Positions 1 through 7,394 of a DNA stretch of 12,114 bases are shown here, one piece after another (within the stretch, counting starts at the first letter, position 1; each line of letters begins with the position of its first letter). The DNA is from Burkholderiales bacterium (lineage in GTDB: Bacteria > Pseudomonadota > Gammaproteobacteria > Burkholderiales > Burkholderiaceae_C). A program made the translations under genes and the position numbers. The notes beneath the pieces were generated by a model. The model did no database searches and had not been told where the DNA came from. It saw only the letters and a program-made list of their open reading frames with translations. The stretch lies in NCBI GenBank assembly GCA_947372225.1, contig CANBSV010000083.1, forward strand, positions 1 to 12,114, written 5' to 3'.

Positions 1-1420
1 CGAACGAGTCGTCAGCTTCCACGATACGAGCTTCTATCAGCACCTGACGCACCGGCACGTCGATCTTCGCGATCAGGTTCTGGATTTCCTCAAGCTTGGC
101 CGGCGTGTCGCTCACAAACAGTTGGTTGGTTCGGGTTTCAAAAAAGACCGTGCCACGCTCCGACAGGATCCGCGTTGCCGAGGCGCCACTACCGCTACTA
201 CCGCCACCACTGCCGTTGGTCTCCCCCCTGAGCTTGTTGCCGACCTCTTCGGCCTTGGTGTAGTTCAATTGGAACGCCTGCGAACGAACCGGCTCAAGCG
301 CCGCAATCTGGGCATTCGATTCGAGCTCATTCTTTTCCTTGGCGTTCAGTTCGTCCTTCGGAGCGATCATCAGAACGTTGCCCGACTTGCGAAGGCCCAA
401 CCCGCGAGACTGAAGAATGATGTCCAGCGCCTGGTCCCAAGGAACATCCTTGAGTCGCAGCGTCACGTTGCCGGTCACCGTGTCACTGGTTACCACGTTG
501 AAATTGGTGAAGTCGGCGATGACCTGAAGCAAAGCCCGAACCTCAATGTTCTGGAAGTTCAGCGACAGCTTTTCGCCGGCAAAGCCGGGGCCTTGAGTCA
601 ACTTGTTGGGGTCGATCTTCTGGGGCCGAACCTCGAGCACAAACTGGTTGTCACTCTGGTACGCGCTGTGCTCCCAAGCACCTCGCGGCTCCACCACCAT
701 GCGAACCTTGTCACCGATCTGAACGGCGGTGACCGTTTGCACCGGGGTGCCGAAATCAACTACGTCAAGCCGGCGCCTGAGGTTGTCCGGCAAGCTGGAC
801 CGCAAGAACTCGACCACCAGCCCTTGTCCCTGTTGGCGGATGTCAACACCCACCTGGTTGTTGGCCAGGTCCACGACGACCCGCCCTGCGCCATCAGATC
901 CGCGACGGAAGTCGATGTTCTTGACAGGCAGTTGGGTGCGGTTCTGACCCTCGGCGAAACGCACAGCATCATCGCCGGCCCGCGGATTGACTGCCACCAC
1001 CGACGGCGAAACGCCGGAGTCCAGAATGACGATCAGGCTCTTGCCCTGCAACTCGGCACGGTAGGTCGCTGGTTTGCCCAGGTTGATCACCAGCCGGGTG
1101 CGATCCTCGGTGTGCGCGATGTTGACGGTACGCACGTTGCCTTGGTTCAACTCGACGGACGGCTTGCCCGTGCCATTGGAAACCCCGGGCAAGTCGAGCG
1201 CGATTCGTGGAGGGCTTTGGACGGCAAATCCGGCAGGAATCGCCTTGAGTGCCTCAGACAGCTCAATGTTGACGATCTCGGTACCTGCTTGCCGAGAGGT
1301 GCTGATGGACTGAATGACGGGCTGCGCCATGGCTGGACACCACGCGGCCAGTGAGCACGCGAGCGCCAAGAGGCGTGCGCGCCAATCGCCCATGATGTTG
1401 ATGTTCTGCATGGCATTCAT
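1..1420 (-). CDS. pilQ: PilQ, type IV pilus secretin (3' end cut by window edge)
   Basis: PilQ forms the outer-membrane channel through which the type IV pilus leaves the cell. The first 473 codons are present; the frame is still open at the left edge, so the pore-forming secretin C-domain is missing here. Visible parts: a signal peptide with a probable cleavage after Ala-Met-Ala near residue 32; an AMIN domain at about 40-130 and AMIN-like repeats at about 165-265, which bind peptidoglycan in this family; a secretin/TonB short N-terminal (STN) domain at about 280-350; then the start of an N-domain (AFQLNYTKAEEVGNKL) interrupted by a Gly/Ser-rich loop at about 402-411 and continuing with TRTNQLFVSDTP and VLIEARIVEAD, typical secretin N-domain sequence. 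The ATG overlaps the pilP stop as ATGA, and an AGGAG lies 8 bases upstream, fixing the start. It is the last visible gene of pilMNOPQ. Confidence 0.96.
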   Translation of the reverse strand, partial: MNAMQNINIMGDWRARLLALACSLAAWCPAMAQPVIQSISTSRQAGTEIVNIELSEALKAIPAGFAVQSPPRIALDLPGVSNGTGKPSVELNQGNVRTVNIAHTEDRTRLVINLGKPATYRAELQGKSLIVILDSGVSPSVVAVNPRAGDDAVRFAEGQNRTQLPVKNIDFRRGSDGAGRVVVDLANNQVGVDIRQQGQGLVVEFLRSSLPDNLRRRLDVVDFGTPVQTVTAVQIGDKVRMVVEPRGAWEHSAYQSDNQFVLEVRPQKIDPNKLTQGPGFAGEKLSLNFQNIEVRALLQVIADFTNFNVVTSDTVTGNVTLRLKDVPWDQALDIILQSRGLGLRKSGNVLMIAPKDELNAKEKNELESNAQIAALEPVRSQAFQLNYTKAEEVGNKLRGETNGSGGGSSGSGASATRILSERGTVFFETRTNQLFVSDTPAKLEEIQNLIAKIDVPVRQVLIEARIVEADDSF

Positions 1421-1953
1421 GGAGCCTTCTCCTGGAGTTGGATCGAGCTGATTCGCTCCGTCCATTCGCCGCTGCCGTCTTGAACGACCTCTCGAATGGA
1501 CATGTCTGTTTCCGTGATCTTCACGATCTTTCCGTAGTTTTGACCAAGATAGTCGCCGAGCTTGACTTGATAAAGGAGCTTGGCGACCTTCAGCAGCGCA
1601 AACGGTGCGTTGTGCTTGATGAGGCTGCCCACCATCGTTACGCTATCGAGGGGGAACGCCTCCAGCGGCTCGGGACGGCGGTTGACCTCGGAAGCCAGGA
1701 GAGAACTCGGTTGCCGCGCCTCCTGCTTGATCGCAACAGTGAGCTTCTGGGTGCTGAACGGCTCAACCGATTCATACGCCAAATAAGGCTGCGGGTTGAA
1801 TTTCTTGGGCGGCAAGATGGGCTGCACGCTGGGCTTGACCTGTTCCCGCTGTTGAGCGATCCACTCGGACAATTCCTGCTGGTCCCCGCTGCAAGCGGTC
1901 AGCAACACGGAAGCGCCGACGAGCACATGCCACCACTTTGGACGAAGCGTCAT
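1417..1953 (-). CDS. pilP: PilP, type IV pilus inner-membrane lipoprotein
   Basis: PilP links the inner-membrane PilN/PilO pair to the secretin PilQ. The 178-residue protein has a short positively charged N-terminus (Arg4, Lys6), a hydrophobic stretch at 10-20 and the lipobox Leu18-Thr19-Ala20-Cys21, so Cys21 should be lipidated. Residues about 22-95 are a Pro/Gln-rich, probably disordered linker. In the family this segment contacts PilN/PilO. Residues 96-175 form the PilP beta domain (EAFPLDSVTMVGSL, ALLKV, LYQVKLGDYLGQNYGKI, ITETDMSIREVVQDGSGEW) that in relatives binds the PilQ periplasmic part. Asp22 is not present at position +2 (it is Ser22), so Lol-avoidance is not the classic enterobacterial signal. 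The start overlaps the pilO stop (ATGA) and has GGGAG 7 bases upstream. Length and placement are normal for the family. Confidence 0.95.
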   Translation of the reverse strand: MTLRPKWWHVLVGASVLLTACSGDQQELSEWIAQQREQVKPSVQPILPPKKFNPQPYLAYESVEPFSTQKLTVAIKQEARQPSSLLASEVNRRPEPLEAFPLDSVTMVGSLIKHNAPFALLKVAKLLYQVKLGDYLGQNYGKIVKITETDMSIREVVQDGSGEWTERISSIQLQEKAP

Positions 1954-2642
1954 TTTTGCGCTCCCGGCTTGGATTTCTTGGCTGCCGCAGCCTTGCGGAT
2001 CGCGTCGACCTCTTCAGGGTCGAGGTATCTGTAGGTGCGCGCTGTCGCATCCATGGCAAGAACGTCACCGCCCGATTTGGATGCGTTGATGGACAAATCA
2101 TGCAACGTCACGATGCGCGAGAGATTGGCAACGTCAGCAGCAAATGCGCCTATGTCATGGAAGCGACCGGTGACTTTCAATTCGATCGGCAACTCAGCGT
2201 AGTAGTCCTTGACCGCCACCTGCCCTGGCCGGAACAGTTCGAACTGGAGCCCTCGACCCAGTCCTGCCTGATTGATGTCTGACAGCAGGGCATCCATTTC
2301 GGCCTTGCCCGGGAGTTGCTTTTCAAGCTGGATCACGTATTCCTCAACCAGCAATTTTTGCTTACGCAACTCGCCGAGGTTGACCGCCTGAGCAAGTTTG
2401 TCCCGGTAGGTCTGCTTGAGCGAGGGCTCCTTCGCCCTCTCAGCGTCAAGCTCGTCATTGGCATCCTGCAGCAACGTAAACCAGCCCAACACCACCATCG
2501 CCACAGTAACCGCCAAAAAAGCCGAGACCTTGGGCAAGGTAGGCCACTGCCCAGGCTCGCCGAAATTCAGGCCTCGAAACTGGGTCGCAGCCCCCTGAAA
2601 AGCCGAGTTCAGATATACGCCTGCAGGTACGGATTTGGCCAT
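1950..2642 (-). CDS. pilO: PilO, type IV pilus inner-membrane alignment protein
   Basis: PilO forms a heterodimer with PilN in the inner membrane as part of the pilus alignment complex. The 230-residue product has a cytoplasmic N-terminus of about 37 residues, one transmembrane segment at about 38-58, a charged coiled-coil stretch at about 62-112 (NDELDAERAKEPSLKQTY, then LGELRKQKLLVEEYVIQLEK) and a periplasmic ferredoxin-like domain at about 113-205 containing FRPGQVAVKDYYAELPIELKV. The tail is Ala/Lys-rich. The frame is open for 26 more codons upstream, but I chose the ATG at 2642. It lies four bases after the pilN stop, and the sequence AAGGA sits 8 bases before it; the longer version would start inside pilN and add a Pro/Arg-rich segment with no family match. 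Confidence 0.94.
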   Translation of the reverse strand: MAKSVPAGVYLNSAFQGAATQFRGLNFGEPGQWPTLPKVSAFLAVTVAMVVLGWFTLLQDANDELDAERAKEPSLKQTYRDKLAQAVNLGELRKQKLLVEEYVIQLEKQLPGKAEMDALLSDINQAGLGRGLQFELFRPGQVAVKDYYAELPIELKVTGRFHDIGAFAADVANLSRIVTLHDLSINASKSGGDVLAMDATARTYRYLDPEEVDAIRKAAAAKKSKPGAQK

Positions 2643-2646
2643 GGGG

Positions 2647-3264
2647 TCAGTCCTTCTTGGCAGCACGCGGCGCAGAGGCGGCATAGGCCGCGGCGGCACT
2701 GTCTTGTGGCCGCTTGACACTCACGCGGATCGAAAACTCGGAAAGGCGCTTTTGCGAACGGTCTCCGGCCTGCACAACCGCCGCCTTGATCTCGATCAGT
2801 TCCGGCCTTTCAAGCCAGTCAGAGTTGTAGCTTGTGTTGCGCAGGAACTCCGACACCCGCTCATTGGTCTGTGCGACGCCAGCAATGGTGAGCGTCTGAC
2901 CCGATTGCTTGACCGACTTGAAGTAAATGCCCTCGGGCGCCTGCTTGACCAACTCGTTGAGCAGGTGAACAGGCACATTGCGATCAGCCTGGAGATCTTC
3001 GACCGCCTTTTGACGGGCCTTCAGGGATTCGATCTCCGCTTTGAGCGTGGCAATGTCCTTGATCTGGACTTCGAGAGCCTTGATCTCTCTCCCCAAGTAA
3101 TCGTTTCGTTCCCGCTGGGCAGCGGTCAACTGCTGCACCACCCCAAACCACAAGCCCACCGCCACAAAACCAGCTACGGCGGATGCCGCAATGCCGGAGA
3201 AAAAGGCAATCTTCTTGCGTCTGCGCTTTTCCGCGCGGTGCGGCAGCAGGTTGATCAGGATCAC
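2647..3264 (-). CDS. pilN: PilN, type IV pilus inner-membrane alignment protein (GTG start)
   Basis: PilN pairs with PilO in the membrane and docks cytoplasmic PilM through its N-terminal peptide. With a GTG start at 3264 the protein is 205 residues and begins MILINLLPHRAEKRR, the hallmark PilN start; the I-N-L-L-P segment at residues 4-8 is the known PilM-binding motif. A basic stretch (10-18) precedes one transmembrane segment at about 20-41, then a coiled coil at about 48-98 and a periplasmic domain at about 105-190 (NELVKQAPEGIYF, LTIAGVAQTNERVSEFLRN). The Ala-rich tail ends in Ala-Ala-Lys-Lys-Asp. An in-frame ATG at 3294 would prepend ten residues encoded within pilM and bury the conserved motif, so it is rejected. 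The GTG overlaps the pilM stop as GTGA, with GGAGG 8 bases upstream. Confidence 0.95.
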   Translation of the reverse strand: MILINLLPHRAEKRRRKKIAFFSGIAASAVAGFVAVGLWFGVVQQLTAAQRERNDYLGREIKALEVQIKDIATLKAEIESLKARQKAVEDLQADRNVPVHLLNELVKQAPEGIYFKSVKQSGQTLTIAGVAQTNERVSEFLRNTSYNSDWLERPELIEIKAAVVQAGDRSQKRLSEFSIRVSVKRPQDSAAAAYAASAPRAAKKD

Positions 3265-4340
3265 TTGGCAAACCTCCGCATCGCCAGGCCGCAAGCCGTC
3301 AGGTACGAAGGCGCTTCACGGTACAGCTTGCTCTCACGTACGGCGCTGCCGAACGACATGTTGTCAAAGGGATTGACCACCTTGCAGGCGAAGCCAGTCA
3401 GTTCGATGACACGCTCCTTGAGACCGGGCAACGTCGCTGTACCGCCCGCAAGCATCACGTAATGCACCTTGTGGTGCGGCGTACTCGTGAAGAAGTACTG
3501 CAAGGCGCGGCCGATTTCCTGAGACAGGCTGTCCACAAACGGCGCAAGGATCTGGGATTCGTAATCTTCAGGAAGGTCAGATTCAAGCTTCTTCTGCTCG
3601 GCTTCCTCAAACGAGAACCCGTACTGGCGGGAGATCAACTGTGTGAGCTGGGACCCACCAAAGGCCTGGTCTCGGTCGTAGAGCAACTCGTCATCCAGCA
3701 AAACCTTGAGACTGGTCGTGTCAGCACCGATCTCGAACAGGGCCACAAGCGAGTCCCGCCCTTTGTTGGGAAGGGCATGAACGATTCGAGACATCGCAAG
3801 ACGCGACGCGTGAGATTCGATATCGAGCACGACCGTACGTACCCCAGCAGCCTCAGCCAGGCCCTGTCGGTCTTGAACCCGGTCTTTTCTGGACGCGGCA
3901 ATCAGCACCTCGACATCACCCACCGACGTCGCACTCGGACCAATCACACAGAAATCGAGGCTGACCTCGTCGAGCGAAAAAGGAATGTACTGATTGGCCT
4001 CTGATTCGACCTGCACCTCGAGTTCTTCCTCACGAAGCCCCGCAGGAAGCATGATTTTCTTGGTGATCACCGCGGACTGCGGCATCGCCATCACGACGTC
4101 TTTCGTCTTGGTTCCACTCTTCAAGACTAGTCGCCGCACGGCGTCCGCAACCTCATCGAACTTCTCGATTTGGCCGTCAACGATCCAGCCCTTTTCAAAG
4201 GGCTCCATGGCAAAACGCTCAAGGACGAATTCGCCGGACTCGTCTTGACCCAACTCGACCAGCTTGACGCTGGACGAACTGATATCGAGCCCAACCATCG
4301 GGGGATGCGTACGGCCCAGCAAAGTGTCGAGAAAGCTCAC
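3261..4340 (-). CDS. pilM: PilM, cytoplasmic actin-like type IV pilus protein (GTG start)
   Basis: PilM is an FtsA/actin-like ATP-binding protein on the cytoplasmic face of the inner membrane; it binds the N-terminus of PilN and connects the alignment complex with the pilus motor. The 359-residue protein is full length. Visible family motifs: the phosphate-1 loop VGLDISSSSVKLVEL at 16-30, MAMPQSAVITKKI at 84-96, SEANQYIPFSLDEVSLDF at 113-130, the phosphate-2-like FEIGADTTSL at 202-211, AFGGSQLT at 226-233, and the adenosine-type loop MLAGGTATLPGL at 296-307. It is the first gene of the pil operon. The start is GTG with AAGGA 8 bases upstream. A later Met (residue 15) would remove little but lacks a ribosome site. 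The leader contains a possible start-masking pairing, described as a separate feature. Confidence 0.96.
   Translation of the reverse strand: MSFLDTLLGRTHPPMVGLDISSSSVKLVELGQDESGEFVLERFAMEPFEKGWIVDGQIEKFDEVADAVRRLVLKSGTKTKDVVMAMPQSAVITKKIMLPAGLREEELEVQVESEANQYIPFSLDEVSLDFCVIGPSATSVGDVEVLIAASRKDRVQDRQGLAEAAGVRTVVLDIESHASRLAMSRIVHALPNKGRDSLVALFEIGADTTSLKVLLDDELLYDRDQAFGGSQLTQLISRQYGFSFEEAEQKKLESDLPEDYESQILAPFVDSLSQEIGRALQYFFTSTPHHKVHYVMLAGGTATLPGLKERVIELTGFACKVVNPFDNMSFGSAVRESKLYREAPSYLTACGLAMRRFAK
3273..3277 (-). promoter_or_regulatory. Ribosome binding site that fixes the pilN GTG start
   Basis: GGAGG on the minus strand, 8 bases before the GTG at 3264. It lies inside the end of pilM. It supports the GTG start overlapping the pilM stop rather than the in-frame upstream ATG at 3294. 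Confidence 0.8.
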
Positions 4341-4415
4341 AGGCTTTGTCCTTCAGTAAGCCGCACATGCGATTGACTGTTAAGAATCCACTTCAATGCT
4401 AGCAGCAAAGCCTAT
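4339..4415 (-). promoter_or_regulatory. Possible start-masking RNA pairing in the pilM leader
   Basis: On the minus strand, ATAGGCTTTG (4415 to 4406) is complementary over ten bases, with one G-U pair, to CAAAGCCTGT (4348 to 4339). The second segment fills the spacer between the Shine-Dalgarno site and the start codon and includes the first two bases of the pilM GTG. The loop would be 57 bases. The core AGGCTTT occurs a second time further upstream (4438 to 4432), where it also takes part in a local hairpin. This is seen in the sequence; a regulatory role is inference, and no transcription start is known. Confidence 0.3.
4349..4353 (-). promoter_or_regulatory. Ribosome binding site of pilM
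   Basis: AAGGA on the minus strand, 8 bases before the GTG at 4340. It supports this GTG as the pilM start. The bases between this site and the start codon are those that could pair with the upstream leader. Confidence 0.75.
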
Positions 4416-4421
4416 GAGCCA

Positions 4422-4440
4422 AAAGGCGAAAAAAGCCTTT
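4422..4440. repeat. Small inverted repeat in the pilM-mrcA intergenic region
   Basis: AAAGGC (4422-4427) and GCCTTT (4435-4440) form a perfect 6-bp stem around a 7-base A-rich loop (T-rich on the minus strand). There is no run of T after the stem on either strand, so it does not look like an intrinsic terminator. Flanking segments CTTCAATG (4391-4398) and CATTGAGG (4453-4460) are also nearly complementary, so a larger imperfect fold is possible. Confidence 0.4.
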
Positions 4441-4539
4441 GATAGCTAACTTCATTGAGGTGAACGCGCGCTCATCAATCTGGGTTATCGGTTCCTGCCA
4501 GCGGCACCTAAGGCCATTCTTTAGTCCAACCGGTGGGGA

Positions 4540-4557
4540 CACGGTGTCGGAACCGTG
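4540..4557. promoter_or_regulatory. Dyad upstream of the mrcA -10 box (candidate operator)
   Basis: CACGGT (4540-4545) and ACCGTG (4552-4557) form a perfect 6-bp inverted repeat with a 6-base spacer. It ends 15 bases before the TATAAT of mrcA and so covers the place where a -35 box would lie. No good -35 hexamer is seen there. A protein-binding site is a reasonable inference; the binding protein is unknown. Confidence 0.35.
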
Positions 4558-4572
4558 CCGAACAGCGCTTCC

Positions 4573-4578
4573 TATAAT
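4573..4578 (+). promoter_or_regulatory. Consensus -10 box for mrcA
   Basis: A perfect TATAAT hexamer sits 24 bases before the mrcA ATG and would place the transcription start near 4585, giving a leader of about 18 bases. A matching -35 element at 16-18 bp spacing is not visible. The box lies downstream of the alternative GTG at 4555, which argues against that longer start. Confidence 0.5.
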
Positions 4579-4593
4579 TGCATTTGTGTTTTC

Positions 4594-4598
4594 AGGAG
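4594..4598 (+). promoter_or_regulatory. Ribosome binding site of mrcA
   Basis: AGGAG four bases before the ATG at 4603. The spacing is short but usable, and together with the -10 box it supports this start over the in-frame GTG at 4555. Confidence 0.65.
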
Positions 4599-4602
4599 CT
4601 TC

Positions 4603-6978
4603 ATGAGCGAATCCCGTCGCGGGGCCTTTGGCTCGGCATCCCAGTCGTCCAGCCCGAAAGAAGCGATGTGGTTGTCCGGTTTGAGCCGCCTGCTCATGGC
4701 TGCCATAGGGTTGCTGATCGCAGGAGGCCTGAGCTTACTGATGCTGGGCTCGATCGCCTTGGCGGTTGCGTATCCGAACCTGCCAGACATCAGCGGCATC
4801 ACCGACTATCGGCCCAAGCTACCGATGCGAATTTATGCCGCAGATGGCGAGTTGTTGGGGGAGTTCGGCGAGGAGCGGCGCAATTTTGTGTCGGCGGCCG
4901 AGCTGCCCAAGGTGATCAAGGACGCTGTGCTGTCGATCGAGGACGCGCGCTTTTACCAGCACGGAGGGGTTGACTATCTTGGAATTCTCCGCGCTGGGTT
5001 GGCCAATTTCGGCGAATCTCGAAGTCAGGGTGCGTCGACCATCACCATGCAGGTGGCGCGCAACTTCTACTTGTCGACTGAGAAGACCTTCACTCGCAAG
5101 ATCTACGAAATCCTGCTCGCGCTGAAGATTGAGAGTGTGCTCAGCAAGGATCAAATCCTTGAGGTCTACATGAATCAGATCTACCTTGGCCAGCGAGCCT
5201 ACGGGTTCGCGTCGGCAAGCGAGGCCTACTTTGGCAAGCCTTTGAAGGACATCACAGTCGCGGAGGCAGCAATGCTCGCGGGGCTGCCAAAAGCGCCTTC
5301 GGCCTACAACCCGATTGCCAACCCGCGCCGCGCCACCGTTCGCCAACTCCACATCATCGACCGGATGCTGGAAAACGGATTCATCACCGAAGCGCAGCGA
5401 GACGAGGCCCGCAAGCAAAAGCTGACCTACCGCACGCAAGCCGAATCCCCCTCACATGGTGAGTACGCCGCCGAAACGGCTCGCCAACTCGTGCACGCAC
5501 AGTACGGCGACGACGCCTACACCCTGGGCTTGCAAGTTCACCTGACGATCAATTCGACAGACCAGATGGTGGCGTACCGCGCGTTGCGCCGGGGCATCCT
5601 CGACTACGAGCGCCGGCAGGTGTATCGCGGTCCGGAGGCTTACATCGATCTGCCGGCCAATGCCTCTGACCTCGATACGCGCATCGGCGAAGCATTGGGT
5701 GACCACCCTGATAACGACCAGTTGAAAGCGGCGGTGGTGCTGGAGGTCAGTGCGCGCAAGCTGGTGGCGACGCTGCAAGACGGTGAGCAGATCACCGTCA
5801 TCGGAGAGGGACTGAAACCCGTGACCTCGGGGCTGGGCGACAAAGCGAACCCCAAGACACAAATTCGCCGCGGGGCGGTGATCCGGGTGGTGAAGAGCGA
5901 CAGTGGCAGTTGGACGGCAACACAACTGCCCGAAGTTGAAGGCGCCTTCGTGGCGATCCAGCCGCAAACTGGTGCGATTCAGGCGATGGTCGGGGGCTTC
6001 GACTACTCCAAGAACAAGTTCAATCGGGTGACGCAGGCCTGGCGCCAGCCCGGGTCCAGCTTCAAGCCATTCGTCTACTCGGCGGCGCTCGAAAAGGGCT
6101 TCTCCCCGGCGACCGTCATCAACGATGCGCCCCTGTTCTTCGACGCCGACAGCACGGGCAGCCAACCCTGGGAACCGCAAAACTACGACGGGACCTTCGA
6201 GGGGCCTATGTCGATGCGCAAGGCTCTGGCCAAATCAAAGAACATGGTGTCGATCCGCATCCTGCAGTCGATCGGACCACAGTACGCCCAGGATTGGGCA
6301 ACTCGGTTTGGCTTCGATGCCGACAAGCATCCTGCCTATCTCACGATGGCGCTGGGCAGCGGCTCGGTCACACCACTGCAGATGGCTGGCGCCTATGCTG
6401 TGTTTGCCAACGGCGGCTACCGCGTGAATCCGTTTCTGGTGAGCCGGATCACAGATGCCAAGGGTCACATGGTGCATGAGTTCAAACCCGTTCCTCTGGA
6501 CGAGTCGATGCGTGCCATCAGCCCACGCAACGTCTTCATGATGAACAGCCTGCTTGAAGAAGTCACTCGGACCGGAACCGCCGCCCGGGCCCAAGCGACA
6601 CTGAAGCGTCACGACATTTATGGCAAGACCGGCACCACCAATGATTCGCTGGACGCGTGGTTTGCCGGCTACCAGCACGACGTGGTGGCCATCGTGTGGA
6701 TCGGCTACGACAACCCCCACAAACTGGGCGACCGCGAAACCGGCGGAGGCTTGGCCCTGCCCGTTTGGATCGACTACATGAGCGCAGCGCTCAAAGGCAA
6801 GGCGGAAGCCGATTTGACGGCCGCAGCTCCCGAGGGCCTGGTCCACATCGGGTCAGAGTGGTTCTACGAGGAGTACACCCAGCGCAGCGGCGTGAGCAGC
6901 GTGGGTCTCGAAGACAGCACGCCCAAACCGCCTGGCTCGGAAGAGCGCAAGAGCATCCTCGATCTGTTCAGCCGCTGA
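4603..6978 (+). CDS. mrcA: PBP1a, bifunctional peptidoglycan glycosyltransferase / transpeptidase
   Basis: Class A penicillin-binding protein that polymerises lipid II into glycan strands and cross-links the peptides in the periplasm; often named ponA in this group. The 791-residue product has a short cytoplasmic tail and a membrane anchor at about 28-57. The GT51 glycosyltransferase domain (about 75-250) shows catalytic Glu113 in SIEDARFYQHGG, then QGASTITMQVARN at 142-154, a second conserved acidic Glu169 in RKIYE, and YMNQIYLGQRAYG. A region at about 330-450 matches the extra OB-like domain of PBP1a proteins. The transpeptidase domain (about 450-730) has the S-x-x-K catalytic Ser485 in PGSSFKPF, S-K-N at 545-547 and K-T-G-T-T at 675-679. 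All catalytic motifs are intact. An in-frame GTG at 4555 would add 16 residues but lies upstream of the -10 box. It is divergent from pilM, the usual arrangement in many beta- and gammaproteobacteria. Confidence 0.96.
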   Translation: MSESRRGAFGSASQSSSPKEAMWLSGLSRLLMAAIGLLIAGGLSLLMLGSIALAVAYPNLPDISGITDYRPKLPMRIYAADGELLGEFGEERRNFVSAAELPKVIKDAVLSIEDARFYQHGGVDYLGILRAGLANFGESRSQGASTITMQVARNFYLSTEKTFTRKIYEILLALKIESVLSKDQILEVYMNQIYLGQRAYGFASASEAYFGKPLKDITVAEAAMLAGLPKAPSAYNPIANPRRATVRQLHIIDRMLENGFITEAQRDEARKQKLTYRTQAESPSHGEYAAETARQLVHAQYGDDAYTLGLQVHLTINSTDQMVAYRALRRGILDYERRQVYRGPEAYIDLPANASDLDTRIGEALGDHPDNDQLKAAVVLEVSARKLVATLQDGEQITVIGEGLKPVTSGLGDKANPKTQIRRGAVIRVVKSDSGSWTATQLPEVEGAFVAIQPQTGAIQAMVGGFDYSKNKFNRVTQAWRQPGSSFKPFVYSAALEKGFSPATVINDAPLFFDADSTGSQPWEPQNYDGTFEGPMSMRKALAKSKNMVSIRILQSIGPQYAQDWATRFGFDADKHPAYLTMALGSGSVTPLQMAGAYAVFANGGYRVNPFLVSRITDAKGHMVHEFKPVPLDESMRAISPRNVFMMNSLLEEVTRTGTAARAQATLKRHDIYGKTGTTNDSLDAWFAGYQHDVVAIVWIGYDNPHKLGDRETGGGLALPVWIDYMSAALKGKAEADLTAAAPEGLVHIGSEWFYEEYTQRSGVSSVGLEDSTPKPPGSEERKSILDLFSR

Positions 6979-7024
6979 ACCGCTCCACCCTTTCTTTGGC
7001 GCGCCGCACTGGGCAAACCAAGCG

Positions 7025-7375
7025 TCAAAAATGCAAGGTCACGCCAGCCTGCTCGCTGGCACACGTTGAGAGCACCGACTGAAAATCGGCACCGCTTCGC
7101 GTGTCGATCCAGCGACCACTGACGAGCCTGAAATGAAAGCCCCCGCTGCGCGCAGCCAACCACAGTTCATGCAAGGGCGGCTGCATGTTGATGACGATCT
7201 TGCTGCGATCAGGGAAATCGAGTTCGAGCATCCCGCCGGTGCGACTCGCATCAATGTCGATCACGTCGTCTTGCAGCCACCGGTCGATGCTCGCCTCGAT
7301 GCCCGACAAAACCGCGCCCGCCGTGGCGCGGAATTCGCTGTCTGTCAGCGGCGTGAGCGGGGCTGGATCGGGCAT
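7025..7375 (-). CDS. cyaY: CyaY, bacterial frataxin homologue
   Basis: CyaY is a small iron-binding protein that modulates iron-sulfur cluster assembly through the IscS desulfurase in the cytoplasm. The 116-residue protein has the frataxin fold sequence: a first helix TDSEFRATAGAVLSGIEASI at 11-30 followed by Asp/Glu-rich residues (Asp31, Asp36, Asp37, Asp40, Asp42), then GGMLELDF (47-54), KIVINMQPPLHELWLA (59-74) and SGGFHFRL (77-84), ending in TLHF. The frame is open for 26 codons upstream, but the extension would lie within lptM on the other strand and is not seen in frataxins. I see no strong ribosome site before the ATG, so the exact start is less sure. It converges with mrcA (46-bp gap without a clear terminator) and is divergent from lptM, only 19 bp away. 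The position next to lptM resembles the cyaY-yifL layout of enterobacteria. Confidence 0.93.
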   Translation of the reverse strand: MPDPAPLTPLTDSEFRATAGAVLSGIEASIDRWLQDDVIDIDASRTGGMLELDFPDRSKIVINMQPPLHELWLAARSGGFHFRLVSGRWIDTRSGADFQSVLSTCASEQAGVTLHF

Positions 7376-7381
7376 GGTCAG

Positions 7382-7387
7382 TAGAAT
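7382..7387 (+). promoter_or_regulatory. Weak -10-like box before lptM
   Basis: TAGAAT, one mismatch from TATAAT, ends seven bases before the lptM ATG. If it is used, transcription would begin at or next to the A of the ATG, giving a leaderless message. I see no supporting -35 element, so this is a low-confidence candidate. Confidence 0.2.
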
Positions 7388-7394
7388 TCCGCGG

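Larger units (their letters stand above)
4341..4602. other. Divergent intergenic region between pilM and mrcA
   Basis: These 262 bases must hold the promoters for pilMNOPQ (leftward) and mrcA (rightward). I see a consensus -10 box and a dyad on the mrcA side, and the inverted repeat and leader complementarity on the pilM side. I could not identify a convincing sigma-70 or sigma-54 promoter for pilM. The region is noticeably more AT-rich than the genes, and I see no convincing small ORF or RNA gene in it. Confidence 0.6.

Noticed and set aside
122..1354. A 410-codon open frame on the plus strand opposite pilQ.
   Set aside because: The minus strand encodes a clear PilQ with signal peptide, AMIN and secretin domains. 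The plus-strand frame has no recognisable domain and is an expected shadow of GC-rich codon use. Similar long antisense frames occur opposite pilN/pilO, mrcA and lysA.
2643..2720. A 26-residue N-terminal extension of PilO from an upstream ATG.
   Set aside because: It lies within pilN, lacks a family match, and the ATG at 2642 has a well-placed AAGGA just after the pilN stop.
4400..4425. TTGGCTC...TTGCT on the minus strand as a sigma-54 promoter for pilM.
   Set aside because: The spacing between the GG and GC elements is 12 bases instead of the strict 10, so it does not fit the -24/-12 rule.
4555..4602. A GTG start for mrcA 16 codons upstream.
   Set aside because: It lies upstream of the TATAAT box and has no ribosome site; the ATG at 4603 has AGGAG.
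6998..7005. GGCGCGCC palindrome between mrcA and cyaY as a regulatory site.
   Set aside because: An 8-base GC palindrome is common by chance in DNA of this composition, and nothing nearby supports a role.
7043..7060. GCCAGC/GCTGGC hairpin near the end of cyaY as a terminator for cyaY or mrcA.
   Set aside because: It lies inside cyaY codons. On the minus strand the nearest T run is about 11 bases beyond the stem, and on the plus strand there is none.
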